Positions 1 through 7,761 of a stretch of DNA of 64,000 nucleotides are shown one piece after another. Made by a program: the position numbers and the translations under genes. The stretch's first letter is position 1. Every line of letters begins with the position of its first letter. Under the pieces are notes generated by a model. It searched no databases. It was not told where the DNA came from and saw only the letters and a program-made list of their open reading frames with translations. Origin of the DNA: Mucilaginibacter gotjawali (GTDB lineage Bacteria > Bacteroidota > Bacteroidia > Sphingobacteriales > Sphingobacteriaceae); assembly GCF_002355435.1 (NCBI RefSeq), contig NZ_AP017313.1:1240001-1304000 (forward strand), written 5' to 3'.

Positions 1-121
1 CATAAACAATTTCATATTCCGGATGCAGGTGCCATAAAAAGGTAGTGCTTAAGCTGGGGTTAAGTATTTTAAAGGAGCTGCCCATATCGGGCTGTACTTC
101 TTCCAGTTGTAGTTTACGCAT
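1..121 (-). CDS. AraC-family transcriptional regulator, N-terminal fragment
   Basis: The reverse strand opens with ATG at 119-121 and reads into the window edge, giving about 40 residues (MRKLQLEEVQPDMGSS, then a segment ending HPEYEIVY). This looks like the cupin sensor half of Bacteroidota AraC/XylS regulators, which usually continues to a C-terminal double helix-turn-helix that lies outside this window. The gene is divergent from the oxygenase at 368, with about 245 bases between them, so it may control that gene. The family call rests on the short N-terminus only. Confidence 0.55.
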   Translation of the reverse strand, partial: MRKLQLEEVQPDMGSSFKILNPSLSTTFLWHLHPEYEIVY

Positions 122-191
122 TTTATTTATCTCCTTTAAACAATTCTCTCTGTCCTTCATGCCTCTCTCCGTTTTCTTAGTGGTATAAATT

Positions 192-232
192 AACCACAAA
201 GGGCGCTAAGAAGGCACAAAGAGCACAAAGGG
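192..232. repeat. Dispersed CACAAAG/CACAGAGG-type intergenic repeat, short copy
   Basis: A stretch rich in ACCACAAAGG and CACAAAGAGC words lies in the divergent spacer between the AraC fragment and the oxygenase gene. Relatives occur at about 2351-2437, 12069-12157 and 25960-26035. The rest of the spacer (122-191 and 233-367) is AT-rich and must hold both divergent promoters, but I cannot place them confidently. Confidence 0.5.
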
Positions 233-367
233 ATAACTTGATTTACCCTAAATTTATTGAAAAGGTACATAAAATATCAATACAGTGCAAATATTGGTCA
301 TTTAAGGATTGGTTTTAAAATCAACCTAAACCTAATTTTGGTATAACCAATTGAAAAAAATTAAACC

Positions 368-1357
368 ATGAATACTAAAGAAAACGCAACCATGACTACC
401 ATGGCCACCATGGCGCCTGCCAACGCCCATAAAGAGATCCCGGGGAACCCATCAACCGCCAAAAGCAGTTTTATGAAACTGAACGACCGTAGTAACGGCA
501 AGCCGCTAAAGGTTTTAAGCGAAGACGACTGGAAGTTTTGGATAGAGAACGGCTATATCGTCATCAAAAATGCGGTACCGCGCGAACAGGCCGAACGCAC
601 TGCCAACTTTTTGTGGGAATTTGAAGAAAAGGACCCCAACAACCCCGAAACCTGGTATGCCCCGCCACGTGCCGAGATCCAGATGAAAGAACTGACTAAC
701 ACCGGCATGGTAGAGGTATACAACCACCAATACCTGTGGGATAACCGCCAAACCCAGCGCGTGTACGATGCCTTTACCGACATTTGGGGCACCGAAAAAC
801 TTTGGGTAACCATTGACCGTGCCAACCTTAACTTTCCGATACGGCCGGGGTTTGAATATAAGGGCTTTATCCATTGGGACTATGACCCGGAAACACGCCC
901 GCAAAATGTACAGGGTGTGCTAGCCCTTGCCGACCAAACCGACGAAAACATGGGGGGCTTTCAATGCATTCCATGGCTGTATCGTAACTACGATACCTGG
1001 AAACTAAGCCAGCCGGCCGACCGTGATTATTTTAAACCTGATGTTACAGGGCTGGAGCATGTGAAGGTAAAAATGGAGGCCGGCGACCTGCTGATCTTTA
1101 ATAGCCTTGAGCCGCATGGCATAAGGGCCAATAACAGCGGTAACAAAGTGCGCATAGCCCAATACATTGCCATGATGCCCGCCCAGGAAGATGACGAAAC
1201 GCTTCGCCAGTGGCGCATCAACTCGTGGAAAGACCGGATTGCCCCCGAAGGCTACGCCTTTCCCGGCGACCCGCGCAACTGGGAGCGAACCAAATACCCA
1301 ACCGCCCAGCTAAGCGAACTCGGCGAGAAGCTGCTTGGGTTGAAAGATTGGGAGTAG
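368..1357 (+). CDS. Phytanoyl-CoA dioxygenase (PhyH)-family Fe(II)/2-oxoglutarate oxygenase
   Basis: A 329-residue protein with the metal-binding pattern of the PhyH family: H169-x-D171 (IHWDYDP) and a distal H250 (EPHGIRA), followed by a basic residue near R262 that could hold 2-oxoglutarate. The family hydroxylates small organic substrates with Fe(II), O2 and 2-oxoglutarate; the substrate here is unknown. The first 15 residues contain four methionines (368, 392, 401, 410), so the exact start is uncertain. A divergent AraC-type gene lies upstream. Repeat family A begins about 8 bases after the stop codon. No signal peptide is apparent, so it is probably cytoplasmic. Confidence 0.8.
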   Translation: MNTKENATMTTMATMAPANAHKEIPGNPSTAKSSFMKLNDRSNGKPLKVLSEDDWKFWIENGYIVIKNAVPREQAERTANFLWEFEEKDPNNPETWYAPPRAEIQMKELTNTGMVEVYNHQYLWDNRQTQRVYDAFTDIWGTEKLWVTIDRANLNFPIRPGFEYKGFIHWDYDPETRPQNVQGVLALADQTDENMGGFQCIPWLYRNYDTWKLSQPADRDYFKPDVTGLEHVKVKMEAGDLLIFNSLEPHGIRANNSGNKVRIAQYIAMMPAQEDDETLRQWRINSWKDRIAPEGYAFPGDPRNWERTKYPTAQLSELGEKLLGLKDWE

Positions 1358-1364
1358 GGGGAAG

Positions 1365-1449
1365 TCCGAAAGTCAGTAAAGTCCGAAAGTCCGAAAGTCC
1401 GAAAGTCCGAAAGTCCGAAAGCCTGCCTGCCGGCAGGCAGGTCCGGAAG
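1365..1449. repeat. Family A repeat (GTCCGAAA octamer run) with a CCTGCCTGCCGGCAGGCAGG palindrome
   Basis: About six direct copies of GTCCGAAA begin roughly 8 bases after the oxygenase stop codon. They run into the perfect 20-bp palindrome at 1422-1441 and one more GTCCGGAA word. The same combination of octamers and palindrome recurs at 5966-6032. Confidence 0.85.
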
Positions 1450-1467
1450 AACAAAGTATTAATTTTT

Positions 1468-1632
1468 TCACCCTCTTTATCGCTTGCGATAGATAGGGTC
1501 GACCAGCGTAGCGCAGTCGGGGTGAGTAAACTCGCCGCCATGCATGGGCGGTAGTGTCCGCAGGGTTGACTCACCCGGTCATCGCTGCGCTCGACCTGCC
1601 CTCTCTTCCGCAAGCGGTAAAGAGGGCTTGAA
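1468..1632. repeat. Intergenic hairpin repeat (CCCTCTTTATCGC-type arms)
   Basis: The segment starts with a CACCCTCTTTATCGC arm and ends with an inverted GCGGTAAAGAGGG arm. Between them lie GTCGACC and GAGTCAACC-like words that are also partly inverted. It looks like a non-coding imperfect hairpin element. Open frames crossing it are shadows. Confidence 0.5.
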
Positions 1633-1694
1633 AATTTTAAATATTTTTTGGTTCGATGAAGATGCGTCTGTTGTTTTTATTGGTAATCAGTTGC

Positions 1695-1732
1695 TTAACA
1701 AATAATGAAAAATAAATTTCATTATTTGTTAA
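1695..1732. repeat. Perfect 16-bp AT-rich inverted repeat, 6-base loop
   Basis: TTAACAAATAATGAAA (1695-1710) is followed by AATAAA and then its exact reverse complement (1717-1732). It lies in an otherwise empty spacer before the RRM gene. A 19-codon frame at 1656-1715 (MKMRLLFLLVISCLTNNEK) looks like a clipped lipoprotein leader and ends inside the first arm. It may be a gene remnant. Confidence 0.7.
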
Positions 1733-1893
1733 TTACAAATGTGTATCAATTGATAAAAAGTACTATTGCCACATTTTCGTTAATTCCGACATTGAAAATC
1801 CGACATCCCAAATCAAAAAGTAATCCTTAAGCAATAAATGCTTTTACCATTCACCTTTTAGCTTTCATCTCAAAAAAACCGCTATATTATCCG

Positions 1894-1901
1894 TATCTTT
1901 G
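1894..1901 (+). promoter_or_regulatory. Candidate -7 box for the RRM gene
   Basis: TATCTTTG matches the Bacteroidota -7 consensus TAnnTTTG and lies 20 bases before the ATG at 1921. No clear -33 TTTG element was seen. Confidence 0.5.
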
Positions 1902-1920
1902 CATAAATTTAAAAACATTG

Positions 1921-2214
1921 ATGAAAGTATTTATTGCCGGGCTCCCATTAGAAGTGGACGAGAACGAATTAAGTGCCGTTTTTGGTGATTTTGGGCCGGT
2001 AAAGTCCCTCAGGATCATTAAAGACCGCGAAACAAAAGAGAGTAAAGGTTTTGGTTTTGTTGAGATGGTGAATGACGCGGAAGCTAAAGAAGCGATCAGG
2101 TGCATGAATGGCGCAAGCTATTACGGCCGCCGTATTACGGTAAACATTGCCGAAGATAAGGGCCCCGGTTTTAATGCCGGTGGTGGTGCCAAAGGTGGCT
2201 TCAGACGCAACTAA
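1921..2214 (+). CDS. Small RNA-binding protein with a single RRM domain
   Basis: A 97-residue protein that is almost entirely one RRM fold. RNP2 is VFIAGL near residues 3-8 and RNP1 is KGFGFVEM near 41-48, followed by a short Gly-rich tail ending FRRN. Such stand-alone RRM proteins are common in Bacteroidota and are thought to act in post-transcriptional regulation or cold response. An upstream TTG could extend the frame by one codon, but the ATG at 1921 fits the family and the -7 box at 1894. A rho-independent terminator follows at 2246. Confidence 0.9.
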   Translation: MKVFIAGLPLEVDENELSAVFGDFGPVKSLRIIKDRETKESKGFGFVEMVNDAEAKEAIRCMNGASYYGRRITVNIAEDKGPGFNAGGGAKGGFRRN

Positions 2215-2245
2215 TAACAAATAACATTATTCTTTTTTGAAATTG

Positions 2246-2277
2246 AAAGCTTTCCGGTTTCCCGGGAAGCTTTTTTT
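2246..2277 (+). terminator. Rho-independent terminator after the RRM gene
   Basis: Stem AAAGCTTTCCGG (2246-2257) pairs with CCGGGAAGCTTT (2262-2273), with one G-T pair and a four-base loop, and runs into a T tract to 2277. Confidence 0.85.
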
Positions 2278-2350
2278 GTGCCTACTAAATGGTTGTATCA
2301 AAAGTAAAACAATGAAGGATTGTATTAGATATATTTTGCACTGTAAAAAC

Positions 2351-2437
2351 GCGGTGCCTCTCTGTGCCATCTTCGCGCACTTTGTGGCAACATTTAACCA
2401 CAGAGGCCACGGAGATGAGAACGCAAAGATCACAGAG
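2351..2437. repeat. CACAGAGG-type inverted intergenic repeat
   Basis: A left arm with GGTGCCTCTCTGTGCC and TTCGCGCACTTTGTGG words is followed by a right arm with ACCACAGAGGCCACGGAG and CGCAAAGATCACAGAGG words, so the two halves are roughly reverse complementary. Same family as 192, 12069 and 25960. Frames through it are not credible genes. Confidence 0.6.
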
Positions 2438-2577
2438 GCAAATATTATTTTGTGAGCTTTTTATAAACAGACTTTTGAGGCAGCCTCAGCATAAGGCTGG
2501 GTATTTATCTGGTAGATATGGTTTAAATGTTTTTTTGGATTACTTTAGCCTGATCAAAAACCCCATCGCCCTGATTA

Positions 2578-3270
2578 ATGGATACCCTTACCGATAACCG
2601 CCGGAACATAATTTTAATAGTTGGGATCCTGTTTGCGTTTTTGTATTACCCGTTGCTGGGGCATTTTGTTTTTTACGGCCAAAGCCACACGCTGCAAATG
2701 GTGCTTTATTCGCGGTTATTTATCTGGCTGGAGGTAGCGCTGCTATTTTGTTACGCCCGCTGGGGCGAGAAAAGCAGGCTTTTGCTTTGGGCCGAAAAAT
2801 CCAATGGCTTTTGGTTTTATCCTGCTTCATTCGCTGCACTTTACCTGCTGGCCATAGGGGCCGGTATTGTATCAAAAATTCCCCTGGCATTTGGCCTGCA
2901 TGATAACCAGCAGGTAGTGCGCGAGATGGCCGTCATTGTTAATAAAAACGTGCCGCTGATGGTGTTTTTTTGCCTTACAGCCGGCTTTACCGAAGAGTTG
3001 ATCTTCCGTGGCTACCTGGTGCCGCGGCTTGAGGCGTTGTTTAAAAATAAAACCGCTGCTGTTGTGGTTTCTGCGGTGATGTTCTCATTGGCGCATTACC
3101 ATTATTTCAGCATCAGCGAAACCATATTTACCTTTTGTTTAGGTGTTGTTTTTGCCATTTATTACCAATGGTACCGCAATATTAAAGTGTTGATATTTAC
3201 CCATGCTTTTATTGATTTTGTATCCTTCGTAATTTTTGGCTACCTGCAGGCGCATCATTTGCAAAGGTAG
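2578..3270 (+). CDS. CPBP-family (CAAX prenyl protease 2 / Abi) intramembrane metalloprotease
   Basis: A 230-residue membrane protein with about six hydrophobic segments. The diagnostic motif EELIFRGYL lies near residues 139-147, followed by SLAHYHYF and a third motif THAFIDF near the C-terminus; these supply the Glu, Arg and His residues of the CPBP active site. Bacterial members act in bacteriocin self-immunity or membrane protein processing. The substrate cannot be inferred here. The gene appears monocistronic. Confidence 0.85.
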   Translation: MDTLTDNRRNIILIVGILFAFLYYPLLGHFVFYGQSHTLQMVLYSRLFIWLEVALLFCYARWGEKSRLLLWAEKSNGFWFYPASFAALYLLAIGAGIVSKIPLAFGLHDNQQVVREMAVIVNKNVPLMVFFCLTAGFTEELIFRGYLVPRLEALFKNKTAAVVVSAVMFSLAHYHYFSISETIFTFCLGVVFAIYYQWYRNIKVLIFTHAFIDFVSFVIFGYLQAHHLQR

Positions 3271-3355
3271 TGCGCTTTATTGTTATATGTGTTTTTTATA
3301 ATTAAGGTATTTAATATAGTACCTTGGAATTTGTACTGTAGTTATTATTAAAAAC

Positions 3356-3835
3356 ATGAACGAACCTTTTAAGCTTGAAAAAATGCTATGGACTGATGTC
3401 GACTTTGATACGATGAGTTGGCACGATAATCCTATTCATGGCTTTTGTTTCGATAAAGATTTTAAATTTTATCTCGACATCGATTATATTTTTAGATGGG
3501 TGAAAACAAAGAATGGCAAGCATTTTAAGTTTTGGATTTCTCCATGTACACTTGTTTTTGAAAATGTTTATGATTTTAAAATGGAAGAAGACAATCCTTC
3601 AGATTTGGTCATTTTAGCAGTTGAAAGAGACAATGCGAAAGTGCCAAGAAATGTAGAATTTATTAAAAAGGATACAGAATATGATTGGTTGATCGAAACA
3701 CTTCATGGAGAAATGACTTTTACATCGGTCGGATTTAAACAATATGTCAGGTCGCAACCGGTTTTAATCGGCAATCAAATAATAGAATTATCCAAGCGTG
3801 GAGGTGTCTCCTTTGACACTACGATAAGTAAATGA
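3356..3835 (+). CDS. Hypothetical protein (159 aa)
   Basis: I do not recognise the family. The protein is soluble, rich in aromatic and acidic residues (WTDVDFDTMSWHDNPIHGF near the N-terminus), with no signal peptide or membrane segment. It is AT-richer than its neighbours and uses codons such as AAA, GAA and TTT heavily, which could point to recent acquisition. The style resembles small single-domain proteins found beside polymorphic toxins, but no toxin gene is adjacent. It converges on the L,D-transpeptidase with only five bases between the stop codons. Confidence 0.6.
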   Translation: MNEPFKLEKMLWTDVDFDTMSWHDNPIHGFCFDKDFKFYLDIDYIFRWVKTKNGKHFKFWISPCTLVFENVYDFKMEEDNPSDLVILAVERDNAKVPRNVEFIKKDTEYDWLIETLHGEMTFTSVGFKQYVRSQPVLIGNQIIELSKRGGVSFDTTISK

Positions 3836-3840
3836 AATGT

Positions 3841-4593
3841 CTATAACTTCACCGCAGGCAACCCATAAGCTTTTCTTAATTTCTTATAGTCAGCTATCGG
3901 GAACTGTACCAGCAATGGATTGTTTTTGGCGTTGATCCAATGCAGTACGCGCAGCATGTTGGCCTCGGTCATGGCGGTGCAGCCGTCGGTGCCTTCGGCG
4001 GCATTGCCCCAGATGTGCATAAAGATGCAGGAGCCATCGCCCGGAACTACTTTGCCTGAGTTGTGATTGATGAAAAGGCCCCATTTGTAGTAGTCTTTTT
4101 TAAGGTGCATTTCCTCAAAACTGTTATAGGCGGTTTTTGCGGTATCCTTCCGTACCAGGGTATTGTAATAGGCCGATTTTGAATCATCAACACAGATGAG
4201 CGTATCACTTGCGCATACATAATGGTCCTTTATCCAGGTGGCATCCTTTTTATTACCATAACCAAAGGCCGTGCCGATGGTAAAAACACCGGCAGGCGAG
4301 CGTTTATCACCTTCGCGCTTTACGGGGGCGCCAGGCAGGTTAAACGGAATAATGCCATCGCCAACGGCAAGCCCTGCAGTGCCTACCACAATAGCATTGC
4401 TGAATTTTAGCACCCAGTGGTGGTTAACACGGTTAAATACAAATATTTTACCCTGCAGGTTGTTCCAGCCGTCGGTAACTACCACCATTAGCTGCTTTGA
4501 TTTTGGCAGGCGTGCTGTTATTTCCCGGGCGCTTGCTGTTGCCGCCATGCAAAAACATACAAAAGGCAGCAATAAACGTGTTAACTTTTTCAT
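3841..4593 (-). CDS. L,D-transpeptidase (YkuD) family protein, exported
   Basis: The ATG at 4591-4593 gives a 250-residue protein with a clear signal peptide (MKKLTRLLLPFVCFCMAATASA). The open frame extends upstream but without signal-peptide logic. The C-terminal half carries a YkuD-type centre: IFMHIWGNAAEGTDGCTAM, with the conserved His and the nucleophilic Cys before a Thr/Ala. The family makes 3-3 peptidoglycan cross-links or attaches proteins to the wall in the periplasm. Length and the SPAGVF motif fit the ErfK/YafK-like branch common in Bacteroidota. Confidence 0.82.
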   Translation of the reverse strand: MKKLTRLLLPFVCFCMAATASAREITARLPKSKQLMVVVTDGWNNLQGKIFVFNRVNHHWVLKFSNAIVVGTAGLAVGDGIIPFNLPGAPVKREGDKRSPAGVFTIGTAFGYGNKKDATWIKDHYVCASDTLICVDDSKSAYYNTLVRKDTAKTAYNSFEEMHLKKDYYKWGLFINHNSGKVVPGDGSCIFMHIWGNAAEGTDGCTAMTEANMLRVLHWINAKNNPLLVQFPIADYKKLRKAYGLPAVKL

Positions 4594-4692
4594 ATATCGA
4601 ACTAAAATAAAAGTAAACCCCAATAAATTATAATTTACTTTCACTGTTAAAAGTAAACTTAGCAATTTTTAAGTTTACTTAGATAAAGTATC

Positions 4693-4845
4693 TCACAACG
4701 TATCCACAATCTCCGAATGATTATCAATTCTCTGCTGGTAATAAGCATCCGAATGGTAATGATGGAAGATGATCAGCATCACGCTAAAAATTACTGCTAA
4801 CAGCAGCAGGATGAACCAGGCTTTTGGGTTTTTGGTAATTGTCAT
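4693..4845 (-). CDS. Small single-pass membrane protein (50 aa)
   Basis: The reverse-strand frame from ATG at 4843-4845 to TGA at 4693-4695 encodes 50 residues: a basic start (MTITKNPKAW), a hydrophobic helix (FILLLLAVIFSVMLIIF) and a polar tail (HHYHSDAYYQQRIDNHSEI). The layout suggests a small inner-membrane protein. It lies upstream of the L,D-transpeptidase on the same strand, about 100 bases away. Function unknown. Confidence 0.55.
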   Translation of the reverse strand: MTITKNPKAWFILLLLAVIFSVMLIIFHHYHSDAYYQQRIDNHSEIVDTL

Positions 4846-4912
4846 AATTGTTAATTTTAATTGTTGGTTAATGGATGGTTGTTGTTAATTTTACAGTGAA
4901 AAACACTGCACC

Positions 4913-5125
4913 ATGGAAAAGAAGTTTGTTTTAGGCGACGTAGTTATTTTAATAACCGACGGGCCGCAGATGATAGTTGAAGGCTACCTTGTTACCGAAG
5001 ATACCCCGGGTAAATTTACCGAAAGCGACGAACTGGTTAACGTAGTTTACTTTGCCGGCGACAGCTTTAAACGCGACACTTTTCACCAGGATATCCTTCT
5101 TTTTGCTGACGAAGCGGAAGGGTAG
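4913..5125 (+). CDS. Small DUF2158-like (YodC-type) protein
   Basis: A 70-residue protein beginning KFVLGDVVILITDGPQMIVE, which matches the pattern of DUF2158 proteins (phi-x-GDVV-x-L-x-x-GGPxMTVE). These are small beta-rich proteins of unknown role. The family call is by pattern only. A strong palindromic terminator at 5188 follows and is shared with the convergent gene. Confidence 0.65.
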   Translation: MEKKFVLGDVVILITDGPQMIVEGYLVTEDTPGKFTESDELVNVVYFAGDSFKRDTFHQDILLFADEAEG

Positions 5126-5187
5126 AGGCAAGGGTGAAAGTTCGAAAGATTTAATATCAATCATGCATAATATGCTAAATGGCATAT

Positions 5188-5219
5188 TTTAAGACAAGAA
5201 ATCGATTTCTTGTCTTTTT
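5188..5219. terminator. Bidirectional terminator between convergent genes
   Basis: AAGACAAGAAATC (5191-5203) followed directly by its reverse complement to 5216 forms a perfect 26-bp palindrome. An A-rich tract lies on the left and a T tract on the right, so it can work on both strands. Confidence 0.85.
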
Positions 5220-5243
5220 AACCTCGCCAGTTTTGTGCTTCTA

Positions 5244-5663
5244 TCAAATCCACTCTTCAATTCCATGCGCTTCTGTTTCTATTAATTGTGTCAGCAATTG
5301 TTTTAGTACTGCTTCCCTTGCCCAGCCTTGTTCCGCTATTGTGGCATCGTTGTTATACCAGGCCAGCGCTTCATTGATTTCTATGCGAGCCCGGTAAACG
5401 TATTTTTTTGAGGGGTGCATTTTACTTCCGATGAAACTGTTCAAATTATCTTCCTTTATTATTTTGGCAAACTGCTTTGCCGGGATCTCCAGCTGAAGGC
5501 AGTCGTCCAGCGAGTTTTTAAAATCCTGCTTGTCCTCCAGCCATAGGGTAAGCGTTTCGCCGTTCATGTCGTGGTCTGCAATGCAGATGCGGCTATAGTC
5601 GTAATCAACCGAGATCACGAGCCACCATAGTTTGTCTTTTAGTTTTTGATTGATGCGTATCAT
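5244..5663 (-). CDS. Hypothetical protein (139 aa)
   Basis: The ATG at 5661-5663 is preferred (MIRINQKLKDKLWWLVISVD). The longer frame starts inside repeat family B and would add ten repeat-encoded residues. The protein is soluble, with a beta-rich N-terminal half and a C-terminal helix (AREAVLKQLLTQLIETEAHG). I do not recognise a family. It shares the palindromic terminator at 5188 with the convergent gene. Confidence 0.6.
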   Translation of the reverse strand: MIRINQKLKDKLWWLVISVDYDYSRICIADHDMNGETLTLWLEDKQDFKNSLDDCLQLEIPAKQFAKIIKEDNLNSFIGSKMHPSKKYVYRARIEINEALAWYNNDATIAEQGWAREAVLKQLLTQLIETEAHGIEEWI

Positions 5664-5680
5664 AATTTGGGGAGTCCATG

Positions 5681-5770
5681 GACGATGGTCCATAGACCAT
5701 GGTTTTAGTTTGTTAATTATTTTTATTTGCGAGATGGCTATGGACCATGGTCCATCGACTATGGTCCATC
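5681..5770. repeat. Family B inverted repeat (TCCATGGACCATGG words), gene-less copy
   Basis: A left arm with AGTCCATGGACGATGGTCCA words and a right arm with CTATGGACCATGGTCCATCG words enclose about 35 bases of AT-rich core. On the reverse strand it begins about 6 bases after the stop codon of the small ORF at 5777. Relatives are at 11190, 41450, 54054 and 54555. Confidence 0.8.
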
Positions 5771-5776
5771 AGCCCC

Positions 5777-5950
5777 TTACCTAAACTCAGGCGCCCAGCC
5801 GGGCAGGTATTTTTGTATGGCCGCAATTTCGCGGCGGAATTTTTGGCAGGTTACCAGGTAGGCCAGGTAGCGGATCTGTCGCTCGTTCTGGTTGTTTTCC
5901 TGGTGCTGCTGTTGTATCGTTGTGTTTATAGATGAATAGGCCAGGTGCAT
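5777..5950 (-). CDS. Small hypothetical protein (57 aa)
   Basis: The reverse-strand frame from ATG at 5948-5950 to TAA at 5777 encodes 57 residues: a Gln/Asn-rich N-terminal part (TIQQQHQENNQNERQ) and then a helical basic part (YLAYLVTCQKFRREIAAIQK). Codon use is like the neighbouring genes, and the frame is closed cleanly by repeat elements on both sides. It is divergent from the S24-type regulator at 6234. No family recognised. Confidence 0.5.
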   Translation of the reverse strand: MHLAYSSINTTIQQQHQENNQNERQIRYLAYLVTCQKFRREIAAIQKYLPGWAPEFR

Positions 5951-5965
5951 GGGGTTAGTGTTTTA

Positions 5966-6032
5966 TAGTCCGAAAGTCCGGAAACCTGCCTGCCGGCAGG
6001 CAGGGTCAGTAAAGACCGGAAGTCCGGAAGAA
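5966..6032. repeat. Family A repeat with palindrome
   Basis: GTCCGAAAGTCCGGAAA is followed by the 20-bp palindrome at 5985-6004 and then more GACCGGAAGTCCGGAAG words. Same composition as 1365-1449. Confidence 0.8.
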
Positions 6033-6233
6033 TATTTAACGTTTGTTTTCAGTTTTTGAGCGTTAAGGGCCTCTTTTATGTAGGCACAAAGCTCTCCCCT
6101 AAAAAATCTTTAAATTCTTTATCAATCATATTTGTATTTCTAAAAATTTGTTTACTTTAGTGAAATATTACAGAACAAATATAAAGAAAAATCTGTAAAT
6201 TAATCAAGAAAAAAATTAAAATATTTTATCATT

Positions 6234-6935
6234 ATGGATGAACCGCTGAAACCCAGTAAGATAAAAACCATCAGGCCCGAAACCCTGGAATTTATCATTC
6301 TTTATAATCAGCTTAGGGGGAAAGCTTTTTCTGGTAACGCGCAGCTTGCAGAGGCCCTTGGCTACAATTCGGCGAGCTCGATTACAGAAATTATAAAGAG
6401 CAGGCAGAATATAGATCCTGAAAAATTCAGAATTTTTAAAGAAAAGTACAGCGATTTCTTAAGTGGTAAAAAAAATACAAATAATTATGAAAACACGGCG
6501 GTGAGCCGGCTGTCGGCAGGTATACCTATGTTCGAGATTACGGCTACCGCTACCGGCGTTGAGGTTTATAGTGATATAAATGATAAAGAGCCCGTTGGGC
6601 ATATGAATTTCCCCGGTATTGAGGATTGCGATTTCGCGCTGCCGGTTTGGGGGCACTCCATGTACCCTTACCTGGAGAACGGCTGCTGGGTAGCGCTAAA
6701 GGTGATCCACGATAAAAAGATCTTACCCGGCGAGGTATACTATATTGAGTGGGGCGACTACCGCATGTACAAACGCCTGCTGGCCGGCGACAGCCCCGAC
6801 GAAGTAATAGCGCACTCAGACAACGTGACAGAACTGGTTGGCGACCGCCTTAAATACGCGCCCTTTGTGGTAAAAATAGCCGACATTAAAAAACTGTGCC
6901 TGGTGAAGGATATTCATAAGAAGCATAACCATTAG
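6234..6935 (+). CDS. HTH / S24 peptidase-like transcriptional regulator
   Basis: A 233-residue protein with an N-terminal helix-turn-helix-like region (about 15-65, NAQLAEALGYNSASSITEII) and a C-terminal S24 (LexA/CI) domain. The catalytic dyad appears intact: S142 in VWGHSMYP and K180 in YRMYKRLL. Such proteins are DNA-binding repressors that can self-cleave in the hinge (AG near 95-96, LSAGIPMFE) or simply use the fold for dimerisation. Found in prophages and as host regulators; no phage genes are nearby. Repeat family A starts 5 bases after the stop. Confidence 0.8.
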   Translation: MDEPLKPSKIKTIRPETLEFIILYNQLRGKAFSGNAQLAEALGYNSASSITEIIKSRQNIDPEKFRIFKEKYSDFLSGKKNTNNYENTAVSRLSAGIPMFEITATATGVEVYSDINDKEPVGHMNFPGIEDCDFALPVWGHSMYPYLENGCWVALKVIHDKKILPGEVYYIEWGDYRMYKRLLAGDSPDEVIAHSDNVTELVGDRLKYAPFVVKIADIKKLCLVKDIHKKHNH

Positions 6936-7116
6936 GAGGAGTCCGAAAGTCCGAAAGTCCGGAAGTAGCTGCGGTGGGAGGGTCTAAAAAGCGAAAGAAG
7001 TTTCGGTTGTAGGTTTTGGGGTTTGATTTTGCTGGAATTGTTTGTTTGCAAATAGCTTATTAATACATTTAAATCCTCATCTACCTTGCATTTTTATCTT
7101 AAACAAATGAATTTTC

Positions 7117-7293
7117 ATGAAAAAAATTCACAATAAGTTATACCTGTATATCTGGCTTATTATCTCGGCTATTGCAACATATTTGTCTAGCACAAATAAA
7201 ATAAGCGACATCGGTGTATTTGCAATGGTAGTTGTTGCTTTGCTTTTTTTATTATTGGCTTTTAAAAAGCCCAAAGAAAGTAGAGACGATTAG
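7117..7293 (+). CDS. Small membrane protein (58 aa)
   Basis: The frame from ATG 7117 to TAG 7293 encodes MKKIHNKLYLYIWLIISAIATY and a second hydrophobic helix (VFAMVVVALLFLLLAF), then a basic tail. Two transmembrane helices are likely. No family recognised. It lies inside the family A inverted bracket. Confidence 0.5.
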   Translation: MKKIHNKLYLYIWLIISAIATYLSSTNKISDIGVFAMVVVALLFLLLAFKKPKESRDD

Positions 7294-7408
7294 TTGTAAA
7301 GAGTATATTCGAACTATACTCCATACATTTAGCCTATAAAATGACTTTTTTCTATTTTAAACTAAACTTACTTTTATAAAAATATAATCCACATTAATTC
7401 CTAAAGCC

Positions 7409-7540
7409 ATGTCAGAAAGTCTCCAGGCAAACGAAATAGCTCAACTAATTTGCATGATTGTAATATTTGTTTTTATAGGAGTCTTTGCCTATATTTTATG
7501 GTTGGTAATTCGTGCGTTGAGAAAATATTTAAAAGAATAA
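7409..7540 (+). CDS. Small membrane protein (43 aa)
   Basis: The frame from ATG 7409 to TAA 7540 encodes a short polar start (MSESLQANEIAQL), one long hydrophobic helix (ICMIVIFVFIGVFAYILWL) and a basic end (VIRALRKYLKE). This charge layout is typical of a single-pass small membrane protein. Function unknown. Confidence 0.5.
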   Translation: MSESLQANEIAQLICMIVIFVFIGVFAYILWLVIRALRKYLKE

Positions 7541-7761
7541 TAAATTTTCGGTGAGTCCAGGGGCGACCACAAAGGATCGCCCCTACGTAAGACCGACATT
7601 TTTTGAAGGTCAAAATTTCATTAAAATCCACTGGTCGTTATCAAAAACTGCCGCAGGGGCCACTCGTGGTCGTCCTTGTACAGCGACTTTCCCGACTTCC
7701 CAACTCACCATAAACATTTTTACTTCCGGACTTTCGGACTTTCTTTCCTACATTTATCTCC

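Larger units (their letters stand above)
6941..7746. repeat. Segment bracketed by inverted family A arms
   Basis: The left arm contains a 21-base stretch (6946-6966) whose exact reverse complement occurs at 7722-7742. Between the arms are two small membrane ORFs and a GGGGCGACCACAAAGG-type repeat (about 7558-7588). The left arm follows the S24 regulator stop codon by 5 bases. This could be a larger mobile cassette or two independent repeat copies. Confidence 0.6.

Noticed and set aside
515..904. Reverse-strand frames opposite the PhyH gene
   Set aside because: Shadow frames of a well-supported oxygenase with no start context or family features.
1369..1449. GTCCGAAA run as a CRISPR array
   Set aside because: Units are 8 bases with no spacers, and no cas genes are present.
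2237..2597. Small frames between the RRM and CPBP genes
   Set aside because: They cross a terminator and a CACAGAGG-type repeat; the sequence is repeat-derived.
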